Source of the DNA: Populus alba
Taxonomy: Eukaryota; Streptophyta; Magnoliopsida; Malpighiales; Salicaceae
Assembly (NCBI RefSeq): GCF_005239225.2
Contig: NC_133293.1
Location: 14,972,333 to 15,036,332 of the forward strand
DNA: 64,000 nucleotides
Direction of reading: 5' to 3'
Both the position numbers and the translations under genes were made by a program. This document shows positions 25,640-38,600 of the stretch, piece by piece (the stretch's first letter is position 1; the number at the start of each line of letters is the position of its first letter). The notes under the pieces were generated by a model. That model ran no database searches. It was not told the DNA's origin and worked only from the letters and a program-made list of their open reading frames with translations.

Positions 25640-28600
25640 AATGCAGAGTGATGGCTATTCATTTACACAACATTAAAAAATATGTTTTCTACCTTTTAAT
25701 CGAGCTCGAGTATGTCGTGTTTGGATTCCAAAACAAAATGGACAAGCAACAAACTTCAATTGCCCTATTTGTTGATCGTGAGGTATGCAACATATTCTAC
25801 TAATATGATCTTTATTATTGTTTTCTTCAAATTCTTGCCTCTGCTTGCATGCTTTTTTTTGGTCCATTTTTTAATTTCCCACACAATTATGCAATGTCAC
25901 CACTTATTTGCCTTTTTTTAATGAACAAGGGTGGTGCAATACAAGGATCAGCCAAATCTAGAGATGCTGCACATTTTTCTTCAATCATTATTGAAGGTGG
26001 ATATTATGAAGTCAAAAATTTCTACACCTTTGAAAATCGCTACATGAATGCTGTTGTTGGCCATGAAGCTGTTGTTGATCTTAAGTCTGACACCAAAGTC
26101 ACTCGCCTCAATTCTCCCCCACTTTCAATTCCACGATATTACTTTAATTTGACAGATTTTGCACATGTCCTTAACAAAGAAAAAGGATCAAGACTTCTCA
26201 CAGGTGTTCTTCATTCTTACCCTTATGTACCAAACTGTATCATGCATAGTTTTTTCATTCACTAACATGACTATTCAATTATTTATATAGATGTTCTCGG
26301 TAGGCTGAAAGCAATACAACCAATAGAAAAGATTTTGGTTCGGGGCAAACACTTGAAGACAAAAGGGAGTTCATCCTTGAAAATATACGGTTAATGATAA
26401 ATTCAAATTATTTATTATATTGAATTCCTCCTAGCATTAGTCTAATATACTTTTATTTTGTTTTAGAGGCGAGGAGCTTCGTATCACTTTATGGGGTGAC
26501 ATTGCTCGAAGTTTTGACGACGCTTTCTTTAGCAGAACAAGATTCTCCTCTTATCGTTGCTTTTGCTGGTTTTCGTGTCTCTGAATTTAGAGGTTTCCTT
26601 TGTTCTATCATCAAGCCTACCATCATTCAATGTTATTAGATTTTCGGTTCAAAATTTCATAACCTCTTCACATTAAATATACACCGATAAATATGTGGTT
26701 GTTACATTTTTTATAGGATCTGCAAATCTAATTGCACCGCAGCTTCAGTTTGGTATTTTAACCCGGACATACCAGAATTATTAGCATACAATCATTAGTA
26801 AATTTCTATATTCTTCGAACCTTTTGCATTTGTTAAAATCCAATTTATGTATTAATGTTTAAATTAATTCTCAACACCTTTTTCTTTATCTTTTTGTAGC
26901 TATGCTCAAATGGCTGTTGACTTACACCAGCTGCCTCCATCATCAGGAGCTGTCCTCTCATTGGAAACTCAGATAAATGAAAATAGAAGAACAATAAGAG
27001 AGATCCTCTGTATGGACCCATACGAACACAAGGTATCTATTATGTTATTCTTTAAATGTTACTTATTGCAATTCATGTCATGATGCCCAAGCCCAACAAT
27101 TATCTAATAAAGATAGATCGTCAAATATATTGTCTAGGATCAAGAATCATGGCATAGAAGTTCAAGGCCTATAATTTTATATCTGATGGCTGGTTCCAGA
27201 CCCCTATAATATTATGATTACACTGCTGTTGGCAATCACTAACACTGCATAGCCTTTTATTTTTATGAAAAAAAAGTGTATGACGTTGTGCTTTAATTGA
27301 CACCTGCAGAATGAAAGATTTACATGTAAAAGCTTTCATAGTTGATTATGATCTCTTCAAGGGATGGTGGTGTCAAAGCTGTCCAGATTTGCAACAAGCC
27401 ACTCTCTGGACTCCTTAATAATTTGCGGTGCATGGAGCATGACTATCCATCCTCTGCACCAGTCCCATGGTTCAACTAATATGCATACCAAAACATCCTT
27501 GAATTTTCAGCTGAAACATATATTAACCCATGCTTTTATTTCATTCTTAACTAGAGCTCTTTTTTTCATATCTTTTAGGTTCAGACTTAACTGCATCGTC
27601 AGCGATGGTAAAGATGTCACGAATTTTCTTCTCTCTGGCAAGACAGCTGAGTATTTTTTCAATGCTTCAGCTCATCATTTGGTGTTCGACAAACAATTCA
27701 CTGACCCATTTACTGTTCCACCTCAAATGATTGAGAAATTAAACAAGACAAAAATATTTCAGCTTCGATTTGGAGCATACAAATCTGTTCTCGGCAGATG
27801 TGAGATATATGTTTGCAACATCTTTGATGAAATACCAACTGAAGCATCTATTACCCCACCTAGCCCCATTAAAAACATTGACACGCCATCCTCAATAACC
27901 TCTGCTACTGGAAGTTTAAGGACTTTCACCCCTCCAACACCAAACGTTGCAGATCCCTTGGATTTAGATCAATCTCAGATTCAGACTCCAACTTCACAAC
28001 AGGACACCTCTCCACAAAAAGACACGTTCCATGACAGCTGCCATCGCCAGTCAAAAAAGAGCATTAACCTTCAATGATGTTGAGCCACACGACAGGTTTG
28101 TTTTGCCTCCCCACACATAACAAATAATTCCAGTGCAAACATGACACACCAACGGAGGCCACTATCTCATTTCTTTGATATGCATTCCTTTAATAATTAT
28201 TCCTTGCCTGATCAACAACTTATAAATACTCTTCCCTTTCATTCTTAATATCTTATTTGGCATGCAAATATCATCCCGTGGAATCTTTTTTCAACTATAT
28301 CATTATTTTTATTTTTATTTTTTGATTTCAAGATATTAACTTCCAAGACACCACTATCTCATATTTGCTCTACATTCATCCTATGAAAGTTATTACTTAA
28401 TTGTTCTACTAATAAATAAATTGTTTTGTCTTTCATTCACATTGTTTACATTTCTCATTCCTTGAGTACTTCCTTTTAAACATATGATTCAGCACCCAGC
28501 TTCCCCACCCAAAACCCTTCAACGAAGACTCATCAAAGGAGCTTCTCTACAAAGATGATGACAATCCTGCACCTCAACTTTCAAAGAAGCAGCGCCTCTC

Positions 28601-28798
28601 CGTTTCATCACCTGAAAAAGTAAGCATCTACTTCTAATTACTTTCCCTTCTTTATGAACTCACATGCTCAACAATAATGACATCTTCATTTCTCATTACT
28701 GATTTATCTTTTAAAAAATTTAATATTTGTTGCTGTATAAAATTTATAACTTACAGTTACACTGATTTTTTCCAATAGGAAACCAATTAACATTGGGT
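25640..28798 (+). pseudogene. Helitron-borne RPA1-like single-strand DNA-binding protein
   Basis: Multi-exon coding remains downstream of the helicase, same strand. Blocks in order are RVWIPKQNGQAT (about 25720), GGAIQGSAKSRDAAHFSSII and GGYYEVKNFYTFENRY (25930-26050), ILVRG plus a short tail (about 26330), GEELRITLWGDIAR (about 26470), and a C-terminal piece with LNCIVSDGKDVTNFLLSGKT and FRFG-like LRFGAYKSVL (27580-27800). A Ser/Pro-rich tail follows (27830-28620), ending at a TAA near 28798. This is the OB-fold architecture of RPA70/RPA1-like proteins that plant Helitrons carry, presumably to protect single-stranded intermediates. Introns look plausible. Some exon joins, such as 26560-26760 and 27000-27600, could not be made in frame, so the gene is probably degenerate. 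Confidence 0.7.
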
Positions 28799-29067
28799 TA
28801 GTCAATGCTTGCTTTTCCAACATCACAACCTGATTGGCGTCTTCATCATCTGCGTTGTTGATACAGCTTGCTGCTCATTCACGTCCAATTCTCTACCTAT
28901 ATGTATAAAACATAAAATATTTACCTCTCGCTGCTTTTGTTATGCTTGAACTAACTTTTGCAACTAACTTTGTTAACTATCTAAACTTGACTTTTGCAAC
29001 TAACTTTGTGAATATACTATCTATTCCCATGTAACATGTGCAAAAAAAAAATATTACAGATTTTGAC

Positions 29068-29098
29068 ACCCGCGGCATCGCGCGGGTATCAAGACTAG
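29068..29098 (+). other. Helitron 3' terminal hairpin and CTAG end
   Basis: Seven-base perfect inverted repeat ACCCGCG/CGCGGGT with loop gcatcg, then atcaaga and CTAG. The next base is T, consistent with insertion into an AT dinucleotide. This fixes the 3' boundary of the element. Confidence 0.88.
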
Positions 29099-29691
29099 TT
29101 TTATATGAAAAGTCGTGTGGTTATCGATGCTTGTAGCTTGCATGCAACGTGTGACAATCTAATTAGAAGCCCCGGAAAATATCTATTTTTTTCCTTCTAA
29201 TAATTGATATTTGATTCCCTTACCTAGTTGGCAATGCAATACCTATGGACTCTATCACATTCAAGCATAAATTGAAATTGAGGTTTGGTATAATTTAATT
29301 ATATATAAAATTTAATTGTAAAAGCTATTTTTTTTATATATTTTTTAGTTTTTTTTAATGAATTTCATGCATAAAACTTAACCTCAATCGTAAAAACAAA
29401 TACATGCGAAGACGAGTTTGCCGCTCAGATGATCAGTGATGGTTATTTGGAGCATAATTTTCCCTCTTGCGGGTAATCTCTCTTGAATTTATTTCAAATC
29501 GACGAAAAATGTTGTTCATTTTGCCCTCGGAGTTGCAGGGCATTTGAGGTTCGAGGCGGTGAAGCGGAAAATCAAATCCAACACGGGACATGAATTCGGT
29601 GGATTTCATGTATCCAGCAATAACACATCTCTTTTCCTTTTTTAATTCTTCTCTCTTTAATTTCGAGCTTGCCGTGATTGCCTTCCTTCCT

Positions 29692-29728
<37 letters not shown>

Positions 29729-30206
29729 TGAAAGCTTGATGCAACAGTACGCAAAATTTCTTTAAACTTAATTACATCATGTCTCCTTTTGCGAAGAAAA
29801 AAAAGGTTAGATCGGACAACCCCCCCCCCCCCCCGGCAAAAAAAAAAAATCGAAAAAAATACGGATCGAAAAAATGCATGAATTAGATTTTTTCATGTGC
29901 TCAGGCCTGTAGTAACTCGGTTGTTGTTGTGACAAGGATGGGACATTGCATGCTAAACAACGCCTATAGTTACCATTATAGAAAATAGATTGTTTGTGGC
30001 TGTTACATCTGTAATTTAATATCAACAAATTTAATCTCGGATTATCTTTCCATGTGTTAGCAGTTTACAAATCACTGTGCTCTACTGAGACATTCTGCTA
30101 TAGTTACAGCGATACTGTACTAAATAATATTTTCGATTTTCAGACTATAAGTTTCTTGAACCATGAACTTCAGTGCCCCTTTAAACCTGCCTCTTTGAAA
30201 CGACAG
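29099..30206. other. Intergenic region with poly-T and poly-C tracts
   Basis: Host DNA between the Helitron end and the 3' end of HCF107. It contains a run of 34 T (29694-29727) and a run of 15 C (29820-29834). Open frames here are lysine-rich artefacts of the T run. No gene is seen. Confidence 0.6.
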
Positions 30207-33200
30207 CTAGAATTTGGCAACGTTTTTGCGATTGCTTTTTACTGGTTTCCATATACTTCTTGGTGACTTGCCTCTCCATGGGGCCGGATTTGCAGCAGAT
30301 GTTTCCAGGTTGACATCAAACTTGGTTGCATCAAGAGACAACCTTTCTTTAATGAAGGAATCCAAATCCAGTCCACTACCCCTACCTTCTTTATCATTGC
30401 CAAAGCTGTTAGAGGATGGATTACCGGCTGAGTTGTCATCGACACCTTTTTCTTTACCTCTTGATATATTTCTCAAAGCTTCCTGTGCCTTCTTGTACGG
30501 GTCCTGATCCATGTTCAGGAGCTTCTTTATGCTGTCCACTGCTGGGTCAAGGATATCTAAAAATCCTGTAACCCATGAGACGTCATCTACAACTTCGGTA
30601 CGCTGTGCCAAAGGATGAAAATATGTTAAATTGGGCTCCAGTTATTCAACATCAAAACAATAAATGCAAGTTTACATCCAATCCAATTTCCCAAGCAGCA
30701 TGCTTGGTTTACTGATGAAATGATAGCAAAATGATGAGAACAAGACTGAAGGAAAGAACAATCAGAAACTTTGTTTTTGATGATTTTGATTAGATGAACA
30801 GGTCATCCAAAATGCGGGTATATACAGCAGAAAAACGTCCTTCAGTGCTAGATCTTGTCATTTAGGGTACAGAAAGGCGATTACTGACCTGTTGAAAGTA
30901 GAGGTTCCGAATTTCCTCAGCACGCACACTGTTTCCTTGATCGTCCTCCAACTGTGCCCATGTCATCCATGTTACATAACTCTGAGAATTTATGTTCAGG
31001 GATGATCTAAATAATCTTCGAGCTGCGGACAGGTTACCAGCTCTTTGTTCTAGGACACCCCAAGCCTGCAATGGATGACAACAGAATAAGACACTCAAGT
31101 TGACACGGATAAAAGTCACTCCCAACATTGTTGTTAACTATGCATGCATTTGAATTCATGCGAATTACCTGTAGACATCTAGCTGCACTTTCAGTGGTTG
31201 TGTTAATTGAAAGAGCCTTTTGATATAACTCCCTTGCAGTGGATATGTTGCCTTCTTTCCATTCCATCCATCCCCAAGCCTAAATTTGGAACATCAAACA
31301 GTCAGATAAATTTTACAGTGATAGAGTGTACAAGTGTTTCAATAATGAGAAAAATAGAAACAAGAATAATTTGCTATTTATGTTTGCATCAACTATGCAT
31401 GCAACAAGAAGGAATTTCGAAAGAAGAAGATATGACACAAAACTGATCAAGTTTGATTACTAGATCTAAGTATTGTATGAAGAAACATCTTACAATCCAA
31501 ACGGGTTGGTGCCTTGGGTCCAATTCAGATGCTTTCCTGAACAATACTCTCGCAAGATTTGCAGTTGAATGTCTATATTCCAATAAAGCAAGAGACTGAA
31601 GTAGAACAGCATCCCTTGGATTAAGTGCGTGGCCTATCGTTAAAAGTTTTCTTGCTTTCTCAATATTTCCAATATTCGCTTCAAAAACTCCCCATACGTG
31701 CCATGCAAATCTGTTCTTAGGGCTTGCTTGTACTGCTTTCTGAAAATTAAATTAGAAACAAGAATATCACAGAATGAAAGGCTGAAAAGGAAGCATGCTG
31801 CATGAAAACGTGGAAAAAATACAGCTCAAAGCAAGGAATACCTCAAAGAGTTTCCTAGCGACAAGATTGTTCTCCTGTTGCATTTCTAGTTGTGCCCATG
31901 CCTGAATCAGAAGATCTCAACAAATTGAGGACTAAATAATTTATGAAAGCAACATCACAACATCTAAGAATGTTTAGGATGCCAAGTACTTACAAGCCAA
32001 CTGGCACAGCTCTTTGGATTACACTTAGTTGCTTGCCTGAACAAGTATTGAGCCTGCTTATATCGATTTGCTTTAGCTTCCAAAAGTGCTAGTGTCTGGT
32101 AAACATACTCATTTCCACCACAAAACTTAAGGCCTTTAGCAAGTAATTGCCTTGCCTTCTTAACATTTCCCTGTTTTAGCTCTAGAATTGCCCAACCATG
32201 CCAAGCAGCTACGTGTCTTTTATCAGCAACTGTGGCGGCATCGAATAACTCTCTTGCTCTCCTAATATTACCCATTTTATTTTCCAAAACAGCCCAGCAC
32301 TGTTCCAAGGACATGTGCTGGTTAAATCCAAATACGAGAAATGAAAGTAGAATAGGAATGCGGTTCATCCTATGATATGTTTACCAACGTTGAGCCAGCG
32401 CTACAAATTTTACAACATACATCACCATGCTATCACTCCATGAAAAAAACCAAAGAATGAACCAACATCATATATATTGGCTATACCAACATTAGGCACC
32501 TGCAGGATGCTGGTGTGATTGAGTCGACAAAATGCGCGACCACAAGTTTGGAATTAGGGAGTTTCACAACAGTTAAATCTACGCAACCTATTCAACAAGC
32601 TAAATGATCATACAGTGACGTCATTTACTATTCTCTGTGTTACATGAGTAGATGGGGTATTCACTGAATGCAGAAATCTATCAACAAATTTCGCAGAATT
32701 CAAACATTGCACGACTCAACTGTAAAATTACCACAATTCCAAGGGGCCAGTGGCAGAACAATGTAAGAAATAAAAAAAAAAAACCTTCAAGATTCCCTCT
32801 TTTTTTGACAGAAGCAGAAATGGAGATCAATACCAAGATCAAACTCAGGTAACAATTGACCCTGCCACCTAGAACCAATAGCTTAAGAAATAAAACAAGA
32901 GTGAATGTCCAAGAACTTGCTTTGGGGGCATAAATAAGGATCAAAGCATTTCATAAGCCCTCAACAATTACCAAATCGATAAAAAAAGAGTAGCATTAAG
33001 AGTTGAATCACGTTTGTAGTCGGAAAGAATAGTTACACGTCTCTAACCTGCCAAACGTAAGGATTCTCTCCTTGAGTTGCCTGGCACCCTTTCTCATACA
33101 CAGCTCTTGCTGCTTCTGTTTTTGATTGCTTGCCCAATATCTTCCCTAATGCCACATATGGCTTCCCATCTTCAGGCCAATAACTAATACACTTAAAAAA

Positions 33201-33833
33201 CCACAAAGAGAAACCCATTTTTAACAGCACCAATATTTTCCTCAAAAAATCAACCAAAGTTAATCACAGCAAACAAAAACATACCTTTTGCAGTATCTCC
33301 TCAGCTTCTTTATACTTAAAACGCCTAGCTAACACCTTGGCCTTATACAAAGCCAAGTCCAAATTCACATCAAGTGGCTTCTCTTGAGGACCGGAACCAG
33401 AGGACCCCACTCTCTCTGGCTCAAAAATTGGCATCTTTTTTGCAAACTCCTCAAGGCCCACATCAATGATTTTCAAGGATTTAGTGTTATCATCATCGCT
33501 TTCTTTCTCACTACTCTCGCCGGAATCCTCACCGGGAACCTCCATTTCCGGCCGGCGAACAACCAGCATTCCCTCCAAAGAATCTCTCTTTGATTCAATA
33601 ACAACATTGCTTTCCCGGTTGCTAAGGTCACTGGTTCTTGATGATTCTAAGGAGAGAGGTTTTGGGTCTAGAACAGGAGGGGATTCCTTAGAGGAACATG
33701 GTATTGTTGTTCTTGTTTTGGTATGGACTTTGAAGTGGAGTTTGGAGTTGTTGTTGGGGTTTTGAGAGGGAGAGAAGAGAGTGAAAGTTGCTTTCGAAGT
33801 AGAAGAGGAAAAGGGAGGTGAGAAGAGGTGCAT
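30207..33833 (-). CDS. HCF107: HCF107, chloroplast RNA-binding TPR/HAT protein (Mbb1 family)
   Basis: Eight exons on the minus strand, 33833-33285, 33191-33048, 32299-31994, 31901-31842, 31739-31494, 31279-31169, 31065-30889 and 30602-30207, all with GT-AG borders and all in phase 0. They give 662 codons, against about 650 in Arabidopsis HCF107. The first ~60 residues are Ser/Thr/Pro-rich without acidic residues, as in a plastid transit peptide, followed by an acidic linker. From about residue 165 to 530 run RNA-TPR (HAT) repeats of the A-W-x-x-W-A-x-L-E type, for example HVAAWHGWAILELKQGN and YVTWMTWAQLEDDQGN. The C-terminus begins RTEVVDDVSWVTGFLDILDP. HCF107 and algal Mbb1 bind the 5' region of psbH RNA and are needed for psbB/psbH RNA accumulation and psbH translation, hence photosystem II assembly. 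Phase-0 introns between repeats fit repeat-wise evolution. Confidence 0.93.
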
Positions 33834-34520
33834 TTTCTTTTCTTTCAAATTTCTGTTTTTGTTAACGGATGAAGAGGAAAGTGGTCGAGAGGAGAGAATA
33901 CTGGGCGGGCTTTGTGAAGGAGAAAGAGGCGTGGTGTGTAAATGACCACCGCGGCCTTTTGGACTTGAGGTGGCACTCTGGCATTTTTTTATTTTTTACA
34001 GTTATATGAACTCTTATTTTTGTTTTTCGGGTAAGCACGAGAAATGCAGTGACTTTGAGGGTACTTTAGTCTATGCAAACAAGGGACGTCACTGGCGTAA
34101 GAGCAGCCACGTCGCTCAACACATCGGGTGGCTTAGCTCTCTAATCCAGCTTGCGGATTTTTATGCCACGTGGACAGCTTTTGTTGGTGGGAAATCATAG
34201 TCTATCTCATGGACAACAATCTGCTATCTTGGGACATAGTGATACGAGCGTTCAAGACAAAGGAATTAGTTCTTTGGGACACGGTGATACGTTCACGACA
34301 AAGGATCTATTGTTTTTGTATTTTTTAAAAACGTTTTAAAATTATTTTTTTCCTCACTTCAATTTTTTTAAAAATTATTTTAATATACTATATCAAAAAT
34401 TAATTTTTAAAAATATAAAAAATAACCAAAGTAGCTTCATCTCATCCATTCTCATAGTAATACTCTCACCACACCTTTTATCTCTTTTTTAAAAAACAAT
34501 TAATAATTAATTATATAATA
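33834..34520. other. Upstream region of HCF107
   Basis: The first ~150 bases before the ATG (minus-strand view) are GA/CT-rich and are likely leader and promoter. Beyond that a short direct repeat (gggacatagtgatacg / gggacacggtgatacg, about 50 bases apart near 34235 and 34275) and AT-rich DNA are seen. No gene. Confidence 0.45.
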
Positions 34521-34715
34521 AATAGCAAGTGATAAGAGTTTAGAATTAAAAAGATTTGTTTTTCCTGAAATTTTAGGTTCGAATCCTGTAGTTGCTAATA
34601 TTAATAGCTACTCGAGGCTTACCTGATTGTTAACTTCAGGGCATGTGAAAATTAGTCGAGGTGCGCGCAAGTTAGTCTAAACACTCTATATAAATAAATA
34701 AAAAAACAATTAACA
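34521..34715 (+). mobile_element. tRNA-derived SINE relic
   Basis: A Pol III B box, GGTTCGAATCC, lies at 34576-34586. A degenerate A-box-like tagcaagtgataag lies about 50 bases upstream (34523). The body then reads attagtcgaggtgcgcgcaa, a block typical of tRNA-derived plant SINEs, and ends in an A-rich tail with tataaataaataaaaaaac. No tRNA cloverleaf can be formed, so it is not a functional tRNA. Assignment to a named SINE family was not possible. Confidence 0.6.
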
Positions 34716-35634
34716 ATTATTGAGTTAATTTTTATATAATAACATTAAAAAATTGTTTAAAAACACAATAATATTCTATTTTAAAAAAAGATAGAGCTGA
34801 AAAAAAAATGTGAAACTTTCTATTCAAAATACAATATATACAGGGAATCAAGAATTAGTTTAGATTTGTGGAGTTTGAAAAACTTTTTTTTGAGATTATG
34901 CACAGTTTTTCTTCTCAAGACCTTCTCTGTTTCTCAGATGAAAAAAAATACAATGATGGAAATATAATATTTTTTTTTATGCAAAAACACTTTTTAGTAA
35001 AATAAAACAGAATGATGGAAAGCAGAATGTCTCACTGGTAGAACAAAGTGTGAAAAAAGTTTCCCATTGGTGAATGATGGAAAACAAAGTGTGAAAAAAA
35101 TAAACAAGTGCGAACACTAGCATAGTGCTATACAACAGTTCACGCATCAACCTACAAACTCAACAGATAGCATCATTTTGAGAGAATGAACACGCATCCT
35201 GACAGAAAGGGACTGAGAGAATTACGAGCAAAAAATATTCTACAACTAGAAGATTCAGCATCAACGCTTGCTACTATGCATTAATCATCCAGTTTATCCT
35301 AAAAAATAAATATTAACATGAAAGAAAATAATGATCAAGCTCTGAATATCATACAACAGAGACTGGTCGTAGCCATCGATTAAATATCAAATTAACACTA
35401 TGATGAGCATCATAGATGTGTATCAGAACAATTAAATAATGCATGGCATTTATTAAATCAAGAAAAATTAAAATATTTCCACCGGACCTCCACATAATTT
35501 GTCAGTCATCGAGTAGTAATTTCCACGATAACTTGCCTGCTTCTATCCATCAATAGACAGTCTGAGGTAAACCTGGAGCCCCAGAATGGATGATTAAGAA
35601 AGGATAAATGCAACGTACCTGCGAACGCAAAAAC
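34716..35634. other. Intergenic DNA between two minus-strand genes
   Basis: AT-rich, with the imperfect direct repeat agaatgatggaaagcaga / gtgaatgatggaaaacaaag near 35010-35090. It probably contains the 3' UTR of the FIP1-like gene at its upper end. Nothing else is supported. Confidence 0.4.
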
Positions 35635-38600
35635 CTAAGTTCCACCCCATCGTCTTTTTCTGGCTGGCCTATCTTGGTTAGCTGGAACTGTATCGATTAT
35701 CACTTCAACTTGGGGTTCGGAAGTCTTGTCCAGTTCCTTTATCTGTGCAATTGGATCCTTAAAGCGCTCCCTACGTTTTTCCATCTTTGCTATCGTGTCC
35801 AGTATCCGTTTACTGTCTACTGCCCCATCATTCTTGTTTCTACTGGAAGCATTTTCACAGAGAAAATTTCTATTCTTCGCATTGCAAGTTGGAACCACAC
35901 TTTTAAAAGCACGTTTTTTTGCCAACTTGTTTTCCATGCTTGATTCTTCTGCCATTATCTGGCCGTCTTCAATGTTCAATTTTTCGCTGTGCTCAGTAAC
36001 TTGAGATTTACCGATCCATTTCTCTTTATCATGGCCTCCAGTTTCAAGAACATCAGTTTGGATTCCTGTCTGGGATTCATTGAAATCCTTCGAACACAAT
36101 GGCTCCTTGGCAAACTTCAGATCCATCCTTTTAAACATACTTTTCTGCATTAAACTTCGACCATTAGAACATCTTTCAGGGAACTTCATTATATATTGCC
36201 ATAAGAAAATGTTAACCATGTATACCTCGCTACGGTATTGATAGAAAATAAAACAAAAAACTATGGAGAAAATTGAATAATTCAAAGAACATATCAAAAT
36301 TGTAAAAAGTCTAGATCACATTGCAGGAGAACCCAAATAACAAAATCCTGAAAACCATTAAGATAGCAAATCTGTGCAGATATTTTCTAGCAAGTCCACA
36401 ATCATATGAATTAGTCATCAACTCTGGCATCTTAAGAAAGAAGCTACTAAAAATTATACATAGATTGGCAGGATTTATATGCTGTCTTCAGATGTAGTAA
36501 ATTCCCTATCTTTACAAGACAGCATTAGACACCTTCTCAGCCAATGCTGAGTTAAATACCCATTTACAAACAGTCCATCAAAATGACTACTGCTACAACA
36601 AGAATCAAGCCGTTCCCAAAGCTTAATTAATGTTAGCATTCCATGGGCTGACCTATATTTAGTTCTTTTCCAAACATATCGACTTTCCTAGAACCAAAGG
36701 CAAGCTCTTCCCAAACACACTGAGGAAGTCTTGGCATTGAGAAGGTCAGATTCGTTAGAACCCTATCAAACAAATCCTCTCCTTGCCAAATAAATGTAAT
36801 CCATTACAAATTCTTCACAAGAAGACAAACAAAATTTTTAAACCATTCACATTATAAAACTGGTCATGCAACATTATGAGTGCTGCTTGTATTTAGTAGC
36901 TCTTCCCTCAGCGAAGACAAACCATGAAATAACAACAGAATTGATAAAAAGAGATACTGGTTGCATACACAAAAGCAATAAATTAGCAAATAACCTCCAT
37001 GGTGTCAAATCATGCAGCTAATAGGAAATGATAATCTACCACATAATACAGAGCTTAAAATCACAATGGACTTGGTGTATGAAAAAAGAAAAAAAAAAGG
37101 ATAATGAACAAATGGACAGTATTTCACATGATAATTCAACAACATGCGCCTAGGACAGGATTGAATAGGATAATTGAACATCCAACAGCAATGCATGAAA
37201 CAATAAGCGCAAATTTGAACATCAGACAAATCTCAAAAAGAATTCACTTCACCACAACAATGCAACAAGAGATCATAACTCTTTACAAGGAAAACAGTTT
37301 GCTAATGTCTCTATGCATCAAGACATACCAAATCAATATCTGAATCAACTAAAAAAGACAGAGGATGAATAAGCAGAAAAGCAGGGGTATAGTAATCATA
37401 AGGATCAGTCACAAAATTTATGAGATTGCATAACAGCAAGTGAAACGTAAATGCTGGAACATGCTGTCAAAGAGATGGCTAATTCAAAAACTCAAAGAAA
37501 TAAAAATTATCAAGTAGAATTGTTACAATCTGCAACAAACTGTCAATCAGATAAATTTTCCCGATATTAAGTATATCACAGATTCCCCACAAAATTCATA
37601 ATTTAGGAAGCAATTATCATGCCATTGAGTTATCAATAACAATATTCCTTTTATTGGAGTCAACTATAAACCAGAGTATTAAGGGGGGCAGAGGGATGCA
37701 ATGTTGATAACTTGATAAATATTTAAAAACTTCACCCCAGAGGGTACTCAATGCATCTAAGAAAAAAACTATAATTACATTGCACTGTCATTTTGGAGGT
37801 ATTTTACATTCAAATTCACAATAACCTTCTTCAGTGCAAAAGAAACTGTAATGGCTTTCTAAATTTCATTTGCCAATCTGCCCCTACTATTAACAAATCT
37901 TAAATATAAGATCCATGAAGGAACCATGCTAAATATACCAAAATATCTCACTTCGGAAGTGGCAAGTATATAAAGTGTAGAGGATATAAAATGTATGAAT
38001 TATCACCAGAAGAGCATAGCATGCAAATCACATGCAAATATACTGTCAGAGGAGCATAACATGCAATATCAGGTACAAGCATTGTAATAGTGGTTTATCA
38101 AAATCTGATTCCTAGAAAACTAATATTTTCCCGACAAGCTGGTTTCATTTCTCAACCTTCTGAAGTCTCTACAATAACAAACAAGGACATACTATTGAAA
38201 AATCCAAACTAACATCAAATGGAAAGGTAGCATGTTAAATATCAATTCCATAGCCATAACAAGAAACATCACACTACACTTGCAATGGGGAAATTGCAGA
38301 ACACGATCAACTGCTTATTACTGAGTGTTTCTTTATCCTGAATGGCTTATTGACAATAGAGCATGGGAAGACACGAAAAAATTCTTAATGAGCTTCACAA
38401 TGTGAATCACATGGAAATTTTAATATGAGAAGAAATGTCAGATAAACACACAATGAGATAGATAGCATTAACAAGAATAAAGACTTGCTCAAAAGAAGAG
38501 CACTAACACATACAAGTACAGTTGTACAAGGTTTTGATCTCAGCTTCCCTAAGTTTACCTTTACTTCTCCAACATTCAGGTCAACTAGATCACAGCACCT

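Larger units (their letters stand above)
17521..29098 (+). mobile_element. Helitron rolling-circle transposon, autonomous type, decayed
   Basis: The 3' end is clear. ACCCGCG (29068-29074) and CGCGGGT (29081-29087) form a 7 bp perfect stem with a 6-base loop, followed seven bases later by CTAG at 29095-29098 and then a host T, the canonical Helitron terminus. Inside, in order, are a zinc-finger and Helitron N-domain, an HUH Rep nuclease, a PIF1-type helicase and an RPA1-like OB-fold protein, the gene set of autonomous plant Helitrons. Several frameshifts and at least one in-frame stop break the Rep-helicase gene, so this copy cannot encode it. The 5' TC end was not fixed. I place the start near the gattttaacacccgc at 17524, which mirrors gattttgacacccgc at the 3' end, but the true boundary may be tens to hundreds of bases away. 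Confidence 0.82.

Noticed and set aside
29433..29754. Minus-strand frames with long poly-lysine
   Set aside because: They are produced by the 34-base T run and have no other coding character.
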